Assembly (NCBI RefSeq): GCF_001436755.1 | Contig: NZ_AYZD01000011.1 | Span: forward strand, 186,001-250,000 | Direction of reading: 5' to 3' | Length of the DNA stretch: 64,000 nt | DNA from: Liquorilactobacillus aquaticus DSM 21051 | GTDB taxonomy: Bacteria; Bacillota; Bacilli; Lactobacillales; Lactobacillaceae | Part shown: positions 54,106 through 64,000 of the stretch, in pieces | How the letters are laid out: each line of letters begins with the position of its first letter | Position numbering within the stretch: position 1 is the stretch's first letter | The notes under the pieces: model-generated | Seen by the model: the letters and a program-made list of their open reading frames with translations, nothing else | What the model was told of the DNA's origin: nothing | Database searches by the model: none | Position numbers and translations under genes: made by a program

Positions 54106-55245
54106 TTATTGCGCTAAAGCCTGCTTAAGATCAGCAATAAGATCGACCGCATTCTCAAGACCGACTGATAAACGCAACAGCTTTGGTGTAATACCTAAGC
54201 GCAATCTCTCAGCCTCTTCCATGTCGCGATGTGTCTGAATATAAGGAATAGTCAATAGGCTTTCGACTCCGCCTAGGCTTTCAGCGAATGAGACTACTCT
54301 CAGTCTTTTGAACATTTTGTCAATAATATCTTCATCCCGTACATAAAAGCTCACCATTCCTCCTTTGCCAGGATACATTATCTTTTCAACCTGCGTTTCC
54401 CGTTTCAAATATGAAACAACTTTTTGTGCATTAGCTGTGTGTTCACGCATTCTTAAGGGTAATGTTTTCAAGCTCCGCAATAGCAGCCATGAATCAAAAG
54501 AAGCAAGTGTTGCACCCGTTGTCTTATAGTTAAAGGACAGCTTCTCGCTAAGTCCTTGCCCACGAACAACTACGACCCCACCTAGCAAATCATTATGTCC
54601 TGAGAGATATTTAGTCGCACTATGCACGACAATATCTGCTCCTTGAGTAAGCGGTAACTGATAAATAGGTGTATAAAAAGTATTATCGACCATTACTAGG
54701 ATTTTCGGATTAACAGCGTGAACCATGTCTGCAACAGCTGCAATATCAACTTCCTTCATAGTTGGATTAGAAGGTGTCTCAATCCAAACAGCTCGTGTCT
54801 CAGGTCGAAGCAAATCATGTAACTCATCAAGTTTTTTCCCATTCCATTTACTAAAACGAATACCATATTGTTCGTCTAATTGGTCAAAATAACGGAAGGT
54901 CCCTCCATATAGATCGTCCAGCGTTACAATATGATCACCAGTTTTAAAAAGACTGAATGCTAGCTGTATCGCTGCCATCCCTGAACTTAAAGCAAATGCC
55001 TGCGTACCATGTTCTAAAGTAGCCAATGTTTCAGAAAGGACCTTTCGTGTTGGTGTTTCCAACCGTGAATAAGAATACTGCTTATGTTCATCAAAGTTGC
55101 GGATATCGTCCAGATCCTTATGGCGATAGTTTGATGACAAATATATCGGAGTTGAGATTGACTCGCGCGAATCTCCGTCATTGCGATTCCCCGCTTGCGC
55201 TAAAATGGTTTCAACTGCAAACCGATCCTGGTTTCTTTTATCCAT
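54106..55245 (-). CDS. Cystathionine gamma-synthase/lyase-type PLP enzyme
   Basis: Trans-sulfuration family enzyme of 379 residues from ATG 55245 (GGGGG 11 nt upstream). Landmarks: the tyrosine-arginine segment YSYSRLETPTR, SSGMAAIQLAFSLF, the PLP lysine near residue 207 in HSATKYLSGH, and the C-terminal AESLGGVESLLTIP and RLSVGLE. The segment that normally separates YPG from the GGM(V/I)SF motif is missing (YPGKGGMVSF near residue 290), about 18-20 residues shorter than typical MetB/MetC/CGL proteins. Whether it is synthase, beta-lyase or gamma-lyase cannot be decided. It has no cysteine. Confidence 0.85.
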   Translation of the reverse strand: MDKRNQDRFAVETILAQAGNRNDGDSRESISTPIYLSSNYRHKDLDDIRNFDEHKQYSYSRLETPTRKVLSETLATLEHGTQAFALSSGMAAIQLAFSLFKTGDHIVTLDDLYGGTFRYFDQLDEQYGIRFSKWNGKKLDELHDLLRPETRAVWIETPSNPTMKEVDIAAVADMVHAVNPKILVMVDNTFYTPIYQLPLTQGADIVVHSATKYLSGHNDLLGGVVVVRGQGLSEKLSFNYKTTGATLASFDSWLLLRSLKTLPLRMREHTANAQKVVSYLKRETQVEKIMYPGKGGMVSFYVRDEDIIDKMFKRLRVVSFAESLGGVESLLTIPYIQTHRDMEEAERLRLGITPKLLRLSVGLENAVDLIADLKQALAQ

Positions 55246-55308
55246 ATTTATGTAGTCCCCCTGAATTTTATTTTGCAAAGATACTCTTTTCCAGTTAATT
55301 ACCGTACT

Positions 55309-56079
55309 TCATTCCTTTGCTTCATCGTGATAGACAAATTTAATATCTGGAAATTCTTTGACAGCATCTTTACCTTGCATAAAAGCTCTTGCTTCTTTGC
55401 GGATCTGTGGCAAGTCAATCCCCTGAGCCTTTGCTGCAAAGATGCATCCACAATAACACTGTCGATAGACATCGTATTCTTTGCACATTTCAACAGAACG
55501 CCTATAACCGTTATTTTTTTTAAAGTCACTTGGTAGGTACTTAGTTGTATAAAAGTTTTGAACATGAATTCCTACACGATTAACGACTTGCGAATTTTTG
55601 TGCGGGCTGATTGTCAGCGCACTTCCAAAATAGTCGAACCCAAGCTCAACTGCTTTAGCCGCAACCAAGTCCAATCGATAATTAAAACAAGCCTCACAAC
55701 GCTGACCGCCCTCCGGTTCTTTTTCAAGCCCCCTAACAGCTTCAAAATATTTCTGCGGTTCATATGGAGCTGCGATGAACTGAACATTATTGTCTGTCCG
55801 TGTATTAAAGTCAGTAATGAATTTTTGCTGCACATATTCGCGCCGCTTATATTCATCCCGCGGATGGATGTTAGAATTAGCGTAATAAACTGTAACATCA
55901 GCATACTTCGTTAAGTATTCTAGCGTATAGGTACTGCATGGAGCACAACAACTATGCAATAGAATCTTAGGCCTGACATTCTGCTGTTGCCAATTCCCTA
56001 TCATTTTTTGCAAGATTTTATCATAATTGATTTTTTGATTTTGGTTCATTCTATCCAAAATCTCATGCAAATCGATCAT
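55309..56079 (-). CDS. queH: Epoxyqueuosine reductase QueH
   Basis: Converts epoxyqueuosine to queuosine in tRNA by the non-cobalamin route. The 256-residue protein has the DUF208/QueH cysteines: LLHSCCAPCSTYTL at the N-terminus, GGQRCEACFNYRL in the middle, and YRQCYCGCIFA near the C-terminus, ligands for metal clusters. ATG at 56079 has GAGGGTG upstream; a longer frame is unlikely. A promoter TTGAGC-N16-TATACT lies upstream on the minus strand. Confidence 0.93.
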   Translation of the reverse strand: MIDLHEILDRMNQNQKINYDKILQKMIGNWQQQNVRPKILLHSCCAPCSTYTLEYLTKYADVTVYYANSNIHPRDEYKRREYVQQKFITDFNTRTDNNVQFIAAPYEPQKYFEAVRGLEKEPEGGQRCEACFNYRLDLVAAKAVELGFDYFGSALTISPHKNSQVVNRVGIHVQNFYTTKYLPSDFKKNNGYRRSVEMCKEYDVYRQCYCGCIFAAKAQGIDLPQIRKEARAFMQGKDAVKEFPDIKFVYHDEAKE

Positions 56080-56195
56080 TTTTTCACCCTCATAGAAATA
56101 GACCATATTTTTTTTAGATTAGTATAACATAATCACCTCATCGCTCAAGTTCTTTTCCAAAATGATATTTCCTCTCGACCCAAGCATCAAAGTTC

Positions 56196-57212
56196 TTATA
56201 GGGTAAACAAGAGATCCGCTATTTGTCTTGCATTTAATCCTTGAAAGTAACTATTGATATCATTTGCTGCCAATATTTTCATGATTTTGCTTGGCTCAAA
56301 GGGCTGACCAACTAAAAGTTTCTCTAAGTTTGTAACATCCCTAGTACCAAAATAGTCACCCAAAAACCTTATATTCTTTATCTTGCCGTTTTCCACCAAA
56401 ACACGTGCATCAATTGTTCCACTTGCAAAATGGTACCTCTTTTTAAGAGTAAACCTAGGTGAGTGTCCGTAGACCCAATCCCAATTACGATAATACTTTT
56501 GCTCTAACTTCTTAATTTCTGCTTGATCATCCAGCGTTAAATGATAGGCAGATTTTTCAGCTGCACTCATAGATTCTGCGCCTAAAATACTTCGAATTAT
56601 AAAATCTCGAAACTCCTCCGTTGTAATTTTCTTATATTTTTCTGCTAAATACGGGCGTAGATTCGTAACTCGGCTGCGGACCGACTTAATGCCCTTTGAC
56701 TGTATTTTATCCTTCGGAACATTCAAAGCCTTGGCAACTTCGTTCATATCTACATCTAGCATCAAAGTCCCATGCGAAAATGTTCTGCCTGCTCTTGTAT
56801 ACATTGCATTACCGGAAAACTTCTTTCCATCTACCACAATGTCATTTCGACCTGTAACCACAGCACCCGTAACACCTAGCCTGTGAAGTGCTGTAACAAT
56901 CGGCGCAACCATTGTTTTAAAATCACCAAAGCGCTGTTTGTCTGCTTTAACGATGAAACTAAAACTCAAGTTGCCCAAATCATCGTACATTGCACCACCG
57001 CCCGACAAACGCCGGGTAACAACGATATTCTTATCTCGACAATACTGCTGGTCGATCTCCTCTAAAGTATTTTGATTACGTCCAATAATTATGCATGGCT
57101 TTTGAATATAAAACAGAACTAATGGCAATTCAATATCTTTTTTAGACATCAAGTATTGCTCTGTTGCCAGGTTTGTCCTAATATCGAATGTCGGCATCGC
57201 TAAATACTTCAT
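56196..57212 (-). CDS. Lipoate-protein ligase A (copy 2)
   Basis: Activates free lipoate with ATP and attaches it to lipoyl domains. The 338-residue protein has IIGRNQNTLEEI, the RRLSGGGAMYDDLGNLSFSF motif, the catalytic lysine in GKKFSGNA and the C-terminal accessory domain after about residue 250. It is closely similar along its whole length to the ligase at 58488-59501, from which it is separated by an SGNH hydrolase gene. One copy may prefer a different acceptor protein. Confidence 0.93.
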   Translation of the reverse strand: MKYLAMPTFDIRTNLATEQYLMSKKDIELPLVLFYIQKPCIIIGRNQNTLEEIDQQYCRDKNIVVTRRLSGGGAMYDDLGNLSFSFIVKADKQRFGDFKTMVAPIVTALHRLGVTGAVVTGRNDIVVDGKKFSGNAMYTRAGRTFSHGTLMLDVDMNEVAKALNVPKDKIQSKGIKSVRSRVTNLRPYLAEKYKKITTEEFRDFIIRSILGAESMSAAEKSAYHLTLDDQAEIKKLEQKYYRNWDWVYGHSPRFTLKKRYHFASGTIDARVLVENGKIKNIRFLGDYFGTRDVTNLEKLLVGQPFEPSKIMKILAANDINSYFQGLNARQIADLLFTL

Positions 57213-57259
57213 AATCTCACTTTCTTTCTTGAAATTAATTAATCAATAATTCTCCGCAA

Positions 57260-58387
57260 CTAATCTCCTGCGCTAATCTTGGCACAAATCGCTGCTGCAA
57301 TTTTCTGGCCGCCGCGCTTATTTAGATGAAGATGGTCTCCAAAGTCATACTCAGCCTTCAAACAGTGATTTTCATCTTCTACTATCCGACTGCAATCTAT
57401 TGTTTCTGGTAGAAGATACAACTGCTGATTGATTTTGAACCGTTTTTCTACCGCTTGAATATATCTGCTTGTATGTGGAACCGTACCGTGGCCTAAGCTA
57501 AACGGTAAAATAGTTCCTAAAATAAATCGGCTATTACGTTCAACTAATGTTCTTCTTAGTTGTAAGATTCCTTGTAAAAAAGTTTCGACTGTAACAGTTT
57601 GCCCTGCCGCTTCCTTACTCAGTAACGGCATAAGTAAGTCGTTCGAACCGATAAATGCGATTGTCCATATCGGGTTTATTTTTTGCGCTTCAGTTGAGGC
57701 CCTCTTTAGCAAACTTAGTCCGAAGGTTTGATAAAGCTGTTCATCATCAGGTGCGTCATACAAGAGCCTTCCGCCTGATATTCCAGTATTCACGACAACT
57801 ACTTCCTCGGGATAAGCACGATACATTACCTCAGCTACACTAGCTGAAATTTGCCCCATCTCAACCAGTGAATCACCTGTCATATTTATAATCCCAGGCA
57901 TATTATCGGTTAGAATATTAATTTCATTTAAACAGAACCATCCCCTGCGTGCAGTCATTGAACGTTGCAGGTGCGGTAGCCCTTTATAGTTGCGCACAAA
58001 AGCTGCATTAGTCATTGTTGTATCATATGTGCAGCAAAAATCAGAATATGTTTGTTTAACACAACTGCTGAGTTTCACATAAAGTTTCATACCAGCACTT
58101 ACTTTCAACCAAACTGGATCGCTCATGATAATCGTTCCCTGCACAATTTCTGCCCTAGCTACACCGTTAAAAGTTGCTGTTTGTTTCACGTGAAACTTTT
58201 CATCCAAAGAAACCTCTACTTTTTGAAAAACAAGTTTTGTCTTCCCATATAAATTAGATAAGTTCAGGCGAACAGCTTTTCCACTGAGATTAATTACAGC
58301 TTGAATAACCTCCGTTAGTTCTGGAAATGTAAAAGGTAATGTTCGATAATTATCACAACTGTGATACCATCCTAGTTTCCATTCCAC
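57260..58387 (-). CDS. SGNH/GDSL hydrolase family protein
   Basis: Esterase-fold protein of 375 residues. GTG at 58387 is preferred: GGAAG lies 8 nt upstream, and the longer frame contains a terminator. A beta-rich N-terminal domain (about 1-175) is followed by the SGNH domain: GDSLVEMG (nucleophile serine), a NTGISGG block, FIGSNDL (block III) and the DHLHLNKRGG catalytic Asp/His. No signal peptide is visible, so it probably acts in the cytosol. Substrate unknown. Its insertion between two lipoate ligase genes is odd. Confidence 0.85.
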   Translation of the reverse strand: MEWKLGWYHSCDNYRTLPFTFPELTEVIQAVINLSGKAVRLNLSNLYGKTKLVFQKVEVSLDEKFHVKQTATFNGVARAEIVQGTIIMSDPVWLKVSAGMKLYVKLSSCVKQTYSDFCCTYDTTMTNAAFVRNYKGLPHLQRSMTARRGWFCLNEINILTDNMPGIINMTGDSLVEMGQISASVAEVMYRAYPEEVVVVNTGISGGRLLYDAPDDEQLYQTFGLSLLKRASTEAQKINPIWTIAFIGSNDLLMPLLSKEAAGQTVTVETFLQGILQLRRTLVERNSRFILGTILPFSLGHGTVPHTSRYIQAVEKRFKINQQLYLLPETIDCSRIVEDENHCLKAEYDFGDHLHLNKRGGQKIAAAICAKISAGD

Positions 58388-58428
58388 TTTGATCACTTCC
58401 TTCCAAGTTATGTTCCTTCTTGCGAAAA

Positions 58429-58466
58429 TAAAAAGGCCGGAATTATACTTATCTCCAGCCCTTTGT
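58429..58466 (-). terminator. Terminator after lipoate ligase copy 1
   Basis: Minus strand AAAGGGCTGGA pairs with TCCGGCCTTTT (11 bp, two G-U), followed by T-rich sequence. It would end the pdh-lplA transcript before the SGNH gene. Confidence 0.7.
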
Positions 58467-58487
58467 AGCATTTTGTTAATGATATTA

Positions 58488-59501
58488 TCAAACCGTTAAC
58501 AGTTCGATAACATCATCTCTAGGAATACCTTGAAAATATTGATTGAGATCAGTATCCTCCAATGCTTTTTCTATTTCGTCTTTTTCAAACATACACCCTG
58601 TTAATATTTCCTTCAGTTCTGAGACCAGATGAGTCCCAAAAAAATCACCGAAGAATGTAATGCTCTTTATCTTACCTTTTTCAACTAAAACACGAGCATC
58701 AATTGTTCCGTTTGTGAAATGTTTTCTTTTTTTAACAGTGAATTCTGGTGACTGACCATAGACCCAATCCCAATTACTGTAGAATTTTTCTTCAAGCTCA
58801 GCAATCTTTTTTTCATCATCTTCAGTTAATTTATATTCATACTGCCCAATTTGACTAACGTCATCAACACCTAAAACGTTTTTTATTAGTAAATCACGGA
58901 ATTCCTCCGTAGTGATATTTTTATATTTTGGTGACAAATACGGGCGTAAATTCGTCACCCGACTGCGGACAGATTTAATACCTTTTGACTTTATTTTGTC
59001 TAATGGAACATTCAATGTTTTAGTGACTTCATCTGTATCTACATCCAACATCAGTGTGCCATGCGAAAATGTCTTTCCTCCACGGGTATACATCGCGTTT
59101 CCAGAAAATTTCTTCCCATCTACCACAATATCATTGCGCCCTGTAACTTCAGCACCGGTGACGCCCATCTCATGAAGCGCATCGACGATCGGCGCAACCA
59201 TTGTTTTGAAATCACCAAACTGCTGACTGTCTGCATCAACGATAAAACTAAAACAGAGGTTGCCCAAATCCTGATACATTGCGCCACCGCCCGACAAGCG
59301 TCGTGTGACCGTAACACCATTTTCCCGGCAATACTTTTGATTAACCTCTTCCAGTGTATTCTGATTACGTCCTACAATAACACATGGTTTTTCAATATAG
59401 AATAGCAATAATGGTAATTTTAACTTGTTATTATTCATCAAATACTGCTCAGTTGCCAAGTTTCTCCTAATATCAAATGTCGGCATCGCTACATACTGCA
59501 T
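58488..59501 (-). CDS. lplA: Lipoate-protein ligase A (copy 1, pdh operon)
   Basis: Ligase of 337 residues that loads lipoate onto E2 proteins. Same motifs as copy 2: VGRNQNTLEEV, RRLSGGGAMYQDLGN, GKKFSGNAMYTRGG and SHGTLMLDVD. It begins 17 nt after the lpdA stop, so it belongs to the pyruvate dehydrogenase operon and probably lipoylates PdhC. Confidence 0.94.
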   Translation of the reverse strand: MQYVAMPTFDIRRNLATEQYLMNNNKLKLPLLLFYIEKPCVIVGRNQNTLEEVNQKYCRENGVTVTRRLSGGGAMYQDLGNLCFSFIVDADSQQFGDFKTMVAPIVDALHEMGVTGAEVTGRNDIVVDGKKFSGNAMYTRGGKTFSHGTLMLDVDTDEVTKTLNVPLDKIKSKGIKSVRSRVTNLRPYLSPKYKNITTEEFRDLLIKNVLGVDDVSQIGQYEYKLTEDDEKKIAELEEKFYSNWDWVYGQSPEFTVKKRKHFTNGTIDARVLVEKGKIKSITFFGDFFGTHLVSELKEILTGCMFEKDEIEKALEDTDLNQYFQGIPRDDVIELLTV

Positions 59502-59518
59502 ATACGTACACTTCCTTG

Positions 59519-60925
59519 TCAGATATTAATTGGTAAGCCCAAGCCTAGATCAGCTACATCCATAATAGCCTCGCTGACACTTGGGTGGGGATGAATCGTC
59601 AGAGCAATATCTTCTATTGTTGCACCACTTTCAATCGCCAAGGTCAGCTCCGTAATCATATCGCTGGCATTGGGACCGACAATTTGTGCGCCAACAATAG
59701 CCTGGCTTTTTTTCTCAAAAACAACCCGCACAAAGCCATCGGTGTTATTCATCGAAATAGCACGTCCATTTGCTGCAAAGGGAAACTGTGCCTTTTTAAC
59801 ATCCAATCCTTGTTCCTTTGCTTCTTTAACAGTCAGACCGGTTGTCGCGATCTCGCTATCTGTATAACAGACAGCTGGCATTGCATGATAATCAACTGTT
59901 CCCTTCGAACCAGAAATAGCCTCCGCAGCTATTTTGCCCTCATAACTGGCTTTATGTGCAAGTGCAGCTCCTGCAACAACGTCGCCAACCGCATAAATAT
60001 TAGAAATGTTCGTTCTCCCCTGAGCATCTACATCGATCAAACCGCGCTCATCTATCTTTACGCCTAAATGTTCCAAACCCATGTCAGCTGTGTTAGCACG
60101 CCGTCCAACACAAACCACACAATAATCAGCACGCAACTGTTTTTCTTTTCCGTCAACTTCGAATGTTACAGTTACTCCGTCATTATCCTGTTCTGTGTTT
60201 TTTGCCATTGCCTTAGTATAAATGTCTACATGCTGTGAACTGAAGTGATGTTCAACAACCGCAACAAGATCACGCTCATAGTTTGCCAAGATTCCGTCGG
60301 TTCCTTCCAAAATTGAAACATGTGCGCCTAGGTTAGCATAAGCAGATGCCAATTCACAGCCAATATAGCCGCCGCCAACAACTATCAATTCTTTTGGAAC
60401 TTCTTCTAATGCTAGTGCTCCCGTTGAATCCAGAACCCGTCCTTTAAATTTAAAATTAGGAATTTCAATTGGATGACTTCCCGTTGCAACAATCAGGTTA
60501 TTAAAGGTATATGTTTGCGCACGGTCATTGTTAATAACACGCAGGCTATGTTCATCCTTCAAAAACGCACTGCCCCATACTACATCTATGTGATGCTTCT
60601 TAAACAAACTGGCTACACCGCCAGTCAGTTTATCTACAACTCCTTCTTTCTTCCATCTTTGCGTCTGCTTAAAATCCAAAGTCGCTGCAGTAACGCGCAA
60701 ACCCATGTCTTGTGAACTCATTGCCGCTTGATAATGATGTGCTGCTTCAATCAAAGCTTTAGATGGGATACAGCCGACATTCAAGCAAACACCACCAATG
60801 AACTCGCGTTCAATAACCGTCACTTTCTGTCCCTTTTCAGCGGCTCTGATCGCCGCTACATAACCACCAGGTCCCGCGCCAACAACAACTGTATCTAGCT
60901 CAATCTCAAAATCTCCTACTACCAT
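59519..60925 (-). CDS. lpdA: Dihydrolipoyl dehydrogenase (E3)
   Basis: Flavoprotein that reoxidises the lipoyl arm of pyruvate dehydrogenase with NAD+. The 468-residue protein has FAD motif VVGAGPGGYVAAIRAA, the redox disulfide Cys47/Cys52 in GGVCLNVGCIPSKAL, NAD motif VVGGGYIGCELA, and the catalytic HPHPSVSEA near the C-terminus. It follows pdhC by 7 nt. Confidence 0.96.
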   Translation of the reverse strand: MVVGDFEIELDTVVVGAGPGGYVAAIRAAEKGQKVTVIEREFIGGVCLNVGCIPSKALIEAAHHYQAAMSSQDMGLRVTAATLDFKQTQRWKKEGVVDKLTGGVASLFKKHHIDVVWGSAFLKDEHSLRVINNDRAQTYTFNNLIVATGSHPIEIPNFKFKGRVLDSTGALALEEVPKELIVVGGGYIGCELASAYANLGAHVSILEGTDGILANYERDLVAVVEHHFSSQHVDIYTKAMAKNTEQDNDGVTVTFEVDGKEKQLRADYCVVCVGRRANTADMGLEHLGVKIDERGLIDVDAQGRTNISNIYAVGDVVAGAALAHKASYEGKIAAEAISGSKGTVDYHAMPAVCYTDSEIATTGLTVKEAKEQGLDVKKAQFPFAANGRAISMNNTDGFVRVVFEKKSQAIVGAQIVGPNASDMITELTLAIESGATIEDIALTIHPHPSVSEAIMDVADLGLGLPINI

Positions 60926-60932
60926 ATTGTCG

Positions 60933-62276
60933 TCATCCTTCCATTAATAAAAGTTCTGGTTCGCTCAATAATTCATTCAGACGATTGAGCGCCCTCTGAG
61001 CAGTCGCCCCATCAATCACACGATGATCGAAAGATAACGATAATTTCATAACATACGCTGCTTTTACCTCATCATCTGCTATTATAGGTTCTTTCTTGAT
61101 TCTACCGACTCCTAAGATCGCCACTTCGGGCCAGTTAACAATCGGTGTGAAGAATCCACCACCGATTGAACCAATATTCGTTATGGACATGCTGCTATGT
61201 TTCATGTCATTTCCGCTCAGCTTGCCTTCTTTAGCTTTCTGAGTATTCTCACTTATCTGGCGTGCAATCGTAAAGAGACTCTTTTCATCTGCATGTTTAA
61301 TATTCGGAACAAGCAACCCCCGGTCTGTATCTGTCGCAACACCGATGTTGATATAATTGCGATAAGCAATTTCTTGTTCCGCCATATCAACTTTAGAATT
61401 AAAAATAGGATATTCACGCAAAATAACTGCCAATGCTTTCACGATATAAGCCAAAAATGTTAAGCGAACATCCCTATTTGCCGCCATTTCTTTATATTTT
61501 TTGCGATGTGCCCATAGTTTATCTACCACTACGTCATCAAACACCGTCACATGTGGAATTTCGCTCTTGCTGCGAACCATTGCCTTAGCAGTTGCTTTGC
61601 GAATACCAGACATTTTTTCCCTTGTTTCCGGCCAATCACCCGCAGCTGCTGCTGATACAGTCTTTTCGGTTTCCTGTTTTGCTGTTTCAGATGTAGCTGC
61701 TGTTGGTCCATTTTCAAGAAAAGCATCAACATCCTCACGTGTAACATGTCCATGTTTGCCAGTTCCGTTGACCTGCCGTAAGTCGACATCCTGCTGACGG
61801 GCATAAAATCTGACAGCCGGCATTGCTAGAACCGGCAAGGTGCGCTCCGGTCTATTCAAGGTCGTTTCTTCTTTAGAGTCTTCTTCATGCTTGGGCGCTG
61901 TTTCCTCGACATCCGCTTCTTTCGCTCGTTCCGGTGCAGTCGTAGAAGCTGGCGCAGCCGGTGTCTGTTCAGTAGATTCCGGAGCTGGTTCCTTTGGTTC
62001 AGAATCCTCTGCTTGCGCTCCAGTGGGAAGATCCCCCTCTATTTCAAACTCCACCAGCCCTTGCCCTACCTCTGCCGTTTCGCCTTCCTCGACTAAGATT
62101 TTTTTAATCGTTCCCGAAACTGGCGAAGGGATCTCTTCAACTGATTTATCATTTTCGATTTCCAATAAATCATCATCTTCTTTTAAGACATCGCCTGGTT
62201 TAACATACCATTGAGCAACGGTCCCTTCAGAAATTCCTTCACCAATGTCAGGCAACTTGAATTGGTATACGCTCAT
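60933..62276 (-). CDS. pdhC: Dihydrolipoamide acetyltransferase (E2)
   Basis: Core of the pyruvate dehydrogenase complex. 447 residues: one lipoyl domain (1-80, lipoyl-lysine 44 in [10 protein letters not shown]), an acidic Pro/Ala/Glu-rich linker (about 82-145), a peripheral subunit-binding domain (about 148-188, [20 protein letters not shown]) and the acetyltransferase domain with catalytic [10 protein letters not shown] near residue 420. A single lipoyl domain is usual in Gram-positives. Confidence 0.95.
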   Translation of the reverse strand: MSVYQFKLPDIGEGISEGTVAQWYVKPGDVLKEDDDLLEIENDKSVEEIPSPVSGTIKKILVEEGETAEVGQGLVEFEIEGDLPTGAQAEDSEPKEPAPESTEQTPAAPASTTAPERAKEADVEETAPKHEEDSKEETTLNRPERTLPVLAMPAVRFYARQQDVDLRQVNGTGKHGHVTREDVDAFLENGPTAATSETAKQETEKTVSAAAAGDWPETREKMSGIRKATAKAMVRSKSEIPHVTVFDDVVVDKLWAHRKKYKEMAANRDVRLTFLAYIVKALAVILREYPIFNSKVDMAEQEIAYRNYINIGVATDTDRGLLVPNIKHADEKSLFTIARQISENTQKAKEGKLSGNDMKHSSMSITNIGSIGGGFFTPIVNWPEVAILGVGRIKKEPIIADDEVKAAYVMKLSLSFDHRVIDGATAQRALNRLNELLSEPELLLMEG

Positions 62277-62287
62277 TTTTTTGCCTC

Positions 62288-63265
62288 CTAGAAATTTATG
62301 TTTTCTTTTACCTTATCAATAATATCCTGTTTGTTTGGCAGCCAAGCGCTCTCGGCTTCACTGAAAGGATATGGTGTATTCGGTGCAGCAATTCGACCGA
62401 TAGGGGCTTCGAGATAGAGAATCCCCTTCTCTGCAATCGACGCAGCAACCTGCGCACCCACACCAGCTTGTTTCTGAGCTTCTTGGACTATAACAACCCG
62501 TCCAGTTTTTTTGACGGAGGCTAAAATTGTCTCTTCATCTATCGGAGAAACTGTTCGCAAATCGACAACCTCAGCTTTTATACCTTGCTTGGCAAGTTTT
62601 TGTGCAGCTTTCAAGCTCTCACGAACCATTGCACCATAGGAAATAATGCTTATGTCCGTACCTTCCAGTGCAACTTGCGCTTTATCAAGTGGAACTGTAT
62701 ATGCCCCTTCAGGAACTTCTTCTTTGAATGAACGATACAGTTTCATATGTTCTAGAAAAACAACCGGGTCATTTGAACGAATCGCGGAAATCAATAATCC
62801 TTTTGCGTCATATGGATTGCTTGGAATAACAACACGCAACCCAGGCATTTGTGCCACAAGTCCTTCTAAACTATCAGCGTGCAATTCCGGAGTGTGCACC
62901 CCGCCGCCAAACGGTGCTCGGATCGTAACCGGCATCTTTCGCGTACCACCTAAACGAAAATGCATTCGTGAAATATGACCTGCGATTTCATCCATTGCTT
63001 CATATACAAAACCAAAAAACTGGATCTCGGGGACGACCCGGAACCCTTGCAGTGCAAGCCCTGCGGCTAAACCACCGATTCCAGACTCAGCTAGTGGTGT
63101 ATCAAAAACACGTTCATTTCCATATTTTTCATGCAGTCCTTCTGTCGCACGAAAGACTCCGCCATTTTTCCCGACGTCTTCACCAAAAACTAAGACCTTT
63201 TCATCACGTGCCAGCTCTTCATCCAATGCCTCCGTGATGGCTTTGATCATTGTTTTTTTAGCCAT
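62288..63265 (-). CDS. pdhB: Pyruvate dehydrogenase E1 component, beta subunit
   Basis: Transketolase-like subunit of 325 residues that completes the ThDP site with PdhA. Motifs: [43 protein letters not shown] and FLEHMKLYR. It starts 2 nt after pdhA. Branched-chain 2-oxoacid E1 beta is similar, but the gene set fits pyruvate. Confidence 0.95.
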   Translation of the reverse strand: MAKKTMIKAITEALDEELARDEKVLVFGEDVGKNGGVFRATEGLHEKYGNERVFDTPLAESGIGGLAAGLALQGFRVVPEIQFFGFVYEAMDEIAGHISRMHFRLGGTRKMPVTIRAPFGGGVHTPELHADSLEGLVAQMPGLRVVIPSNPYDAKGLLISAIRSNDPVVFLEHMKLYRSFKEEVPEGAYTVPLDKAQVALEGTDISIISYGAMVRESLKAAQKLAKQGIKAEVVDLRTVSPIDEETILASVKKTGRVVIVQEAQKQAGVGAQVAASIAEKGILYLEAPIGRIAAPNTPYPFSEAESAWLPNKQDIIDKVKENINF

Positions 63266-63267
63266 AA

Positions 63268-64000
<733 letters not shown>

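Noticed and set aside
58388-58471. Longer start for the SGNH hydrolase
   Set aside because: This part of the frame contains an intrinsic terminator; the GTG at 58387 has a good ribosome site.
61840-62214. 124-codon Ser-rich ORF opposite pdhC
   Set aside because: It is the antisense shadow of the Ala/Pro/Glu-rich linker of E2, without its own ribosome site.

Overview
The window reads as the chromosome of a motile lactobacillus. The DNA is AT-rich, ribosome sites are strong Gram-positive ones, and the gene families (PTS sugar uptake, DegV, PFL/ACT pair, YkuD, Wzx/Wzy polysaccharide genes) are typical of Lactobacillaceae. A chemotaxis receptor behind a sigma-D-type promoter and a menaquinone operon point to a Liquorilactobacillus-like genus; that placement is inference. 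I see no rRNA, tRNA, CRISPR array, insertion sequence or phage.

Layout. 1-1931 (-): 5' part of a methyl-accepting chemotaxis protein. 2394-7330 (+): menF-menD-menH-menC, chorismate to o-succinylbenzoate, followed by degV and a DoxX-family gene. 9256-12968 (-): an L,D-transpeptidase, an APC permease and a DUF2075 ATPase. 13290-26741 (-): a Wzx/Wzy polysaccharide cluster with priming transferase, two DUF4422 proteins, LicD, three further glycosyltransferases, rmlA/C/B/D for dTDP-rhamnose and glf for UDP-galactofuranose. 27027-30945: threonine synthesis (hom-thrB leftward, thrC rightward). 31054-39092: an orphan Lrp regulator among four large polytopic membrane proteins, three of them paralogues. 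39216-42864 (-): fruR-fruK-fruA. 43252-46581: the PFL/ACT pair and an MFS efflux pump.

The most interesting part is 46690-55245 (-). A cystathionine-synthase/lyase-type enzyme is followed by a complete promoter, a 45-codon leader ORF dense in Cys and Met codons, an intrinsic terminator, and then an eight-gene operon: ProC-like reductase, VOC protein, amino-acid ABC transporter (binding protein, two permeases, ATPase), URO-D-fold protein and M20 amidohydrolase. This has the layout of ribosome-mediated transcription attenuation sensing cysteine (or sulfur amino acids). The first six structural proteins together hold a single cysteine in about 1,540 residues, and the upstream PLP enzyme has none, as expected of proteins made during cysteine starvation.

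55309-64000 (-): queH, then the pyruvate dehydrogenase complex (pdhA partial, pdhB, pdhC, lpdA) followed by two lipoate-protein ligase paralogues that flank an SGNH hydrolase. These supply and charge the lipoyl domain of the complex, suggesting dependence on scavenged lipoate.

Starts were moved from the longest possible ORF where a ribosome site favours an internal codon; such cases are stated. All functions are from reading translated sequence; no database search was run.
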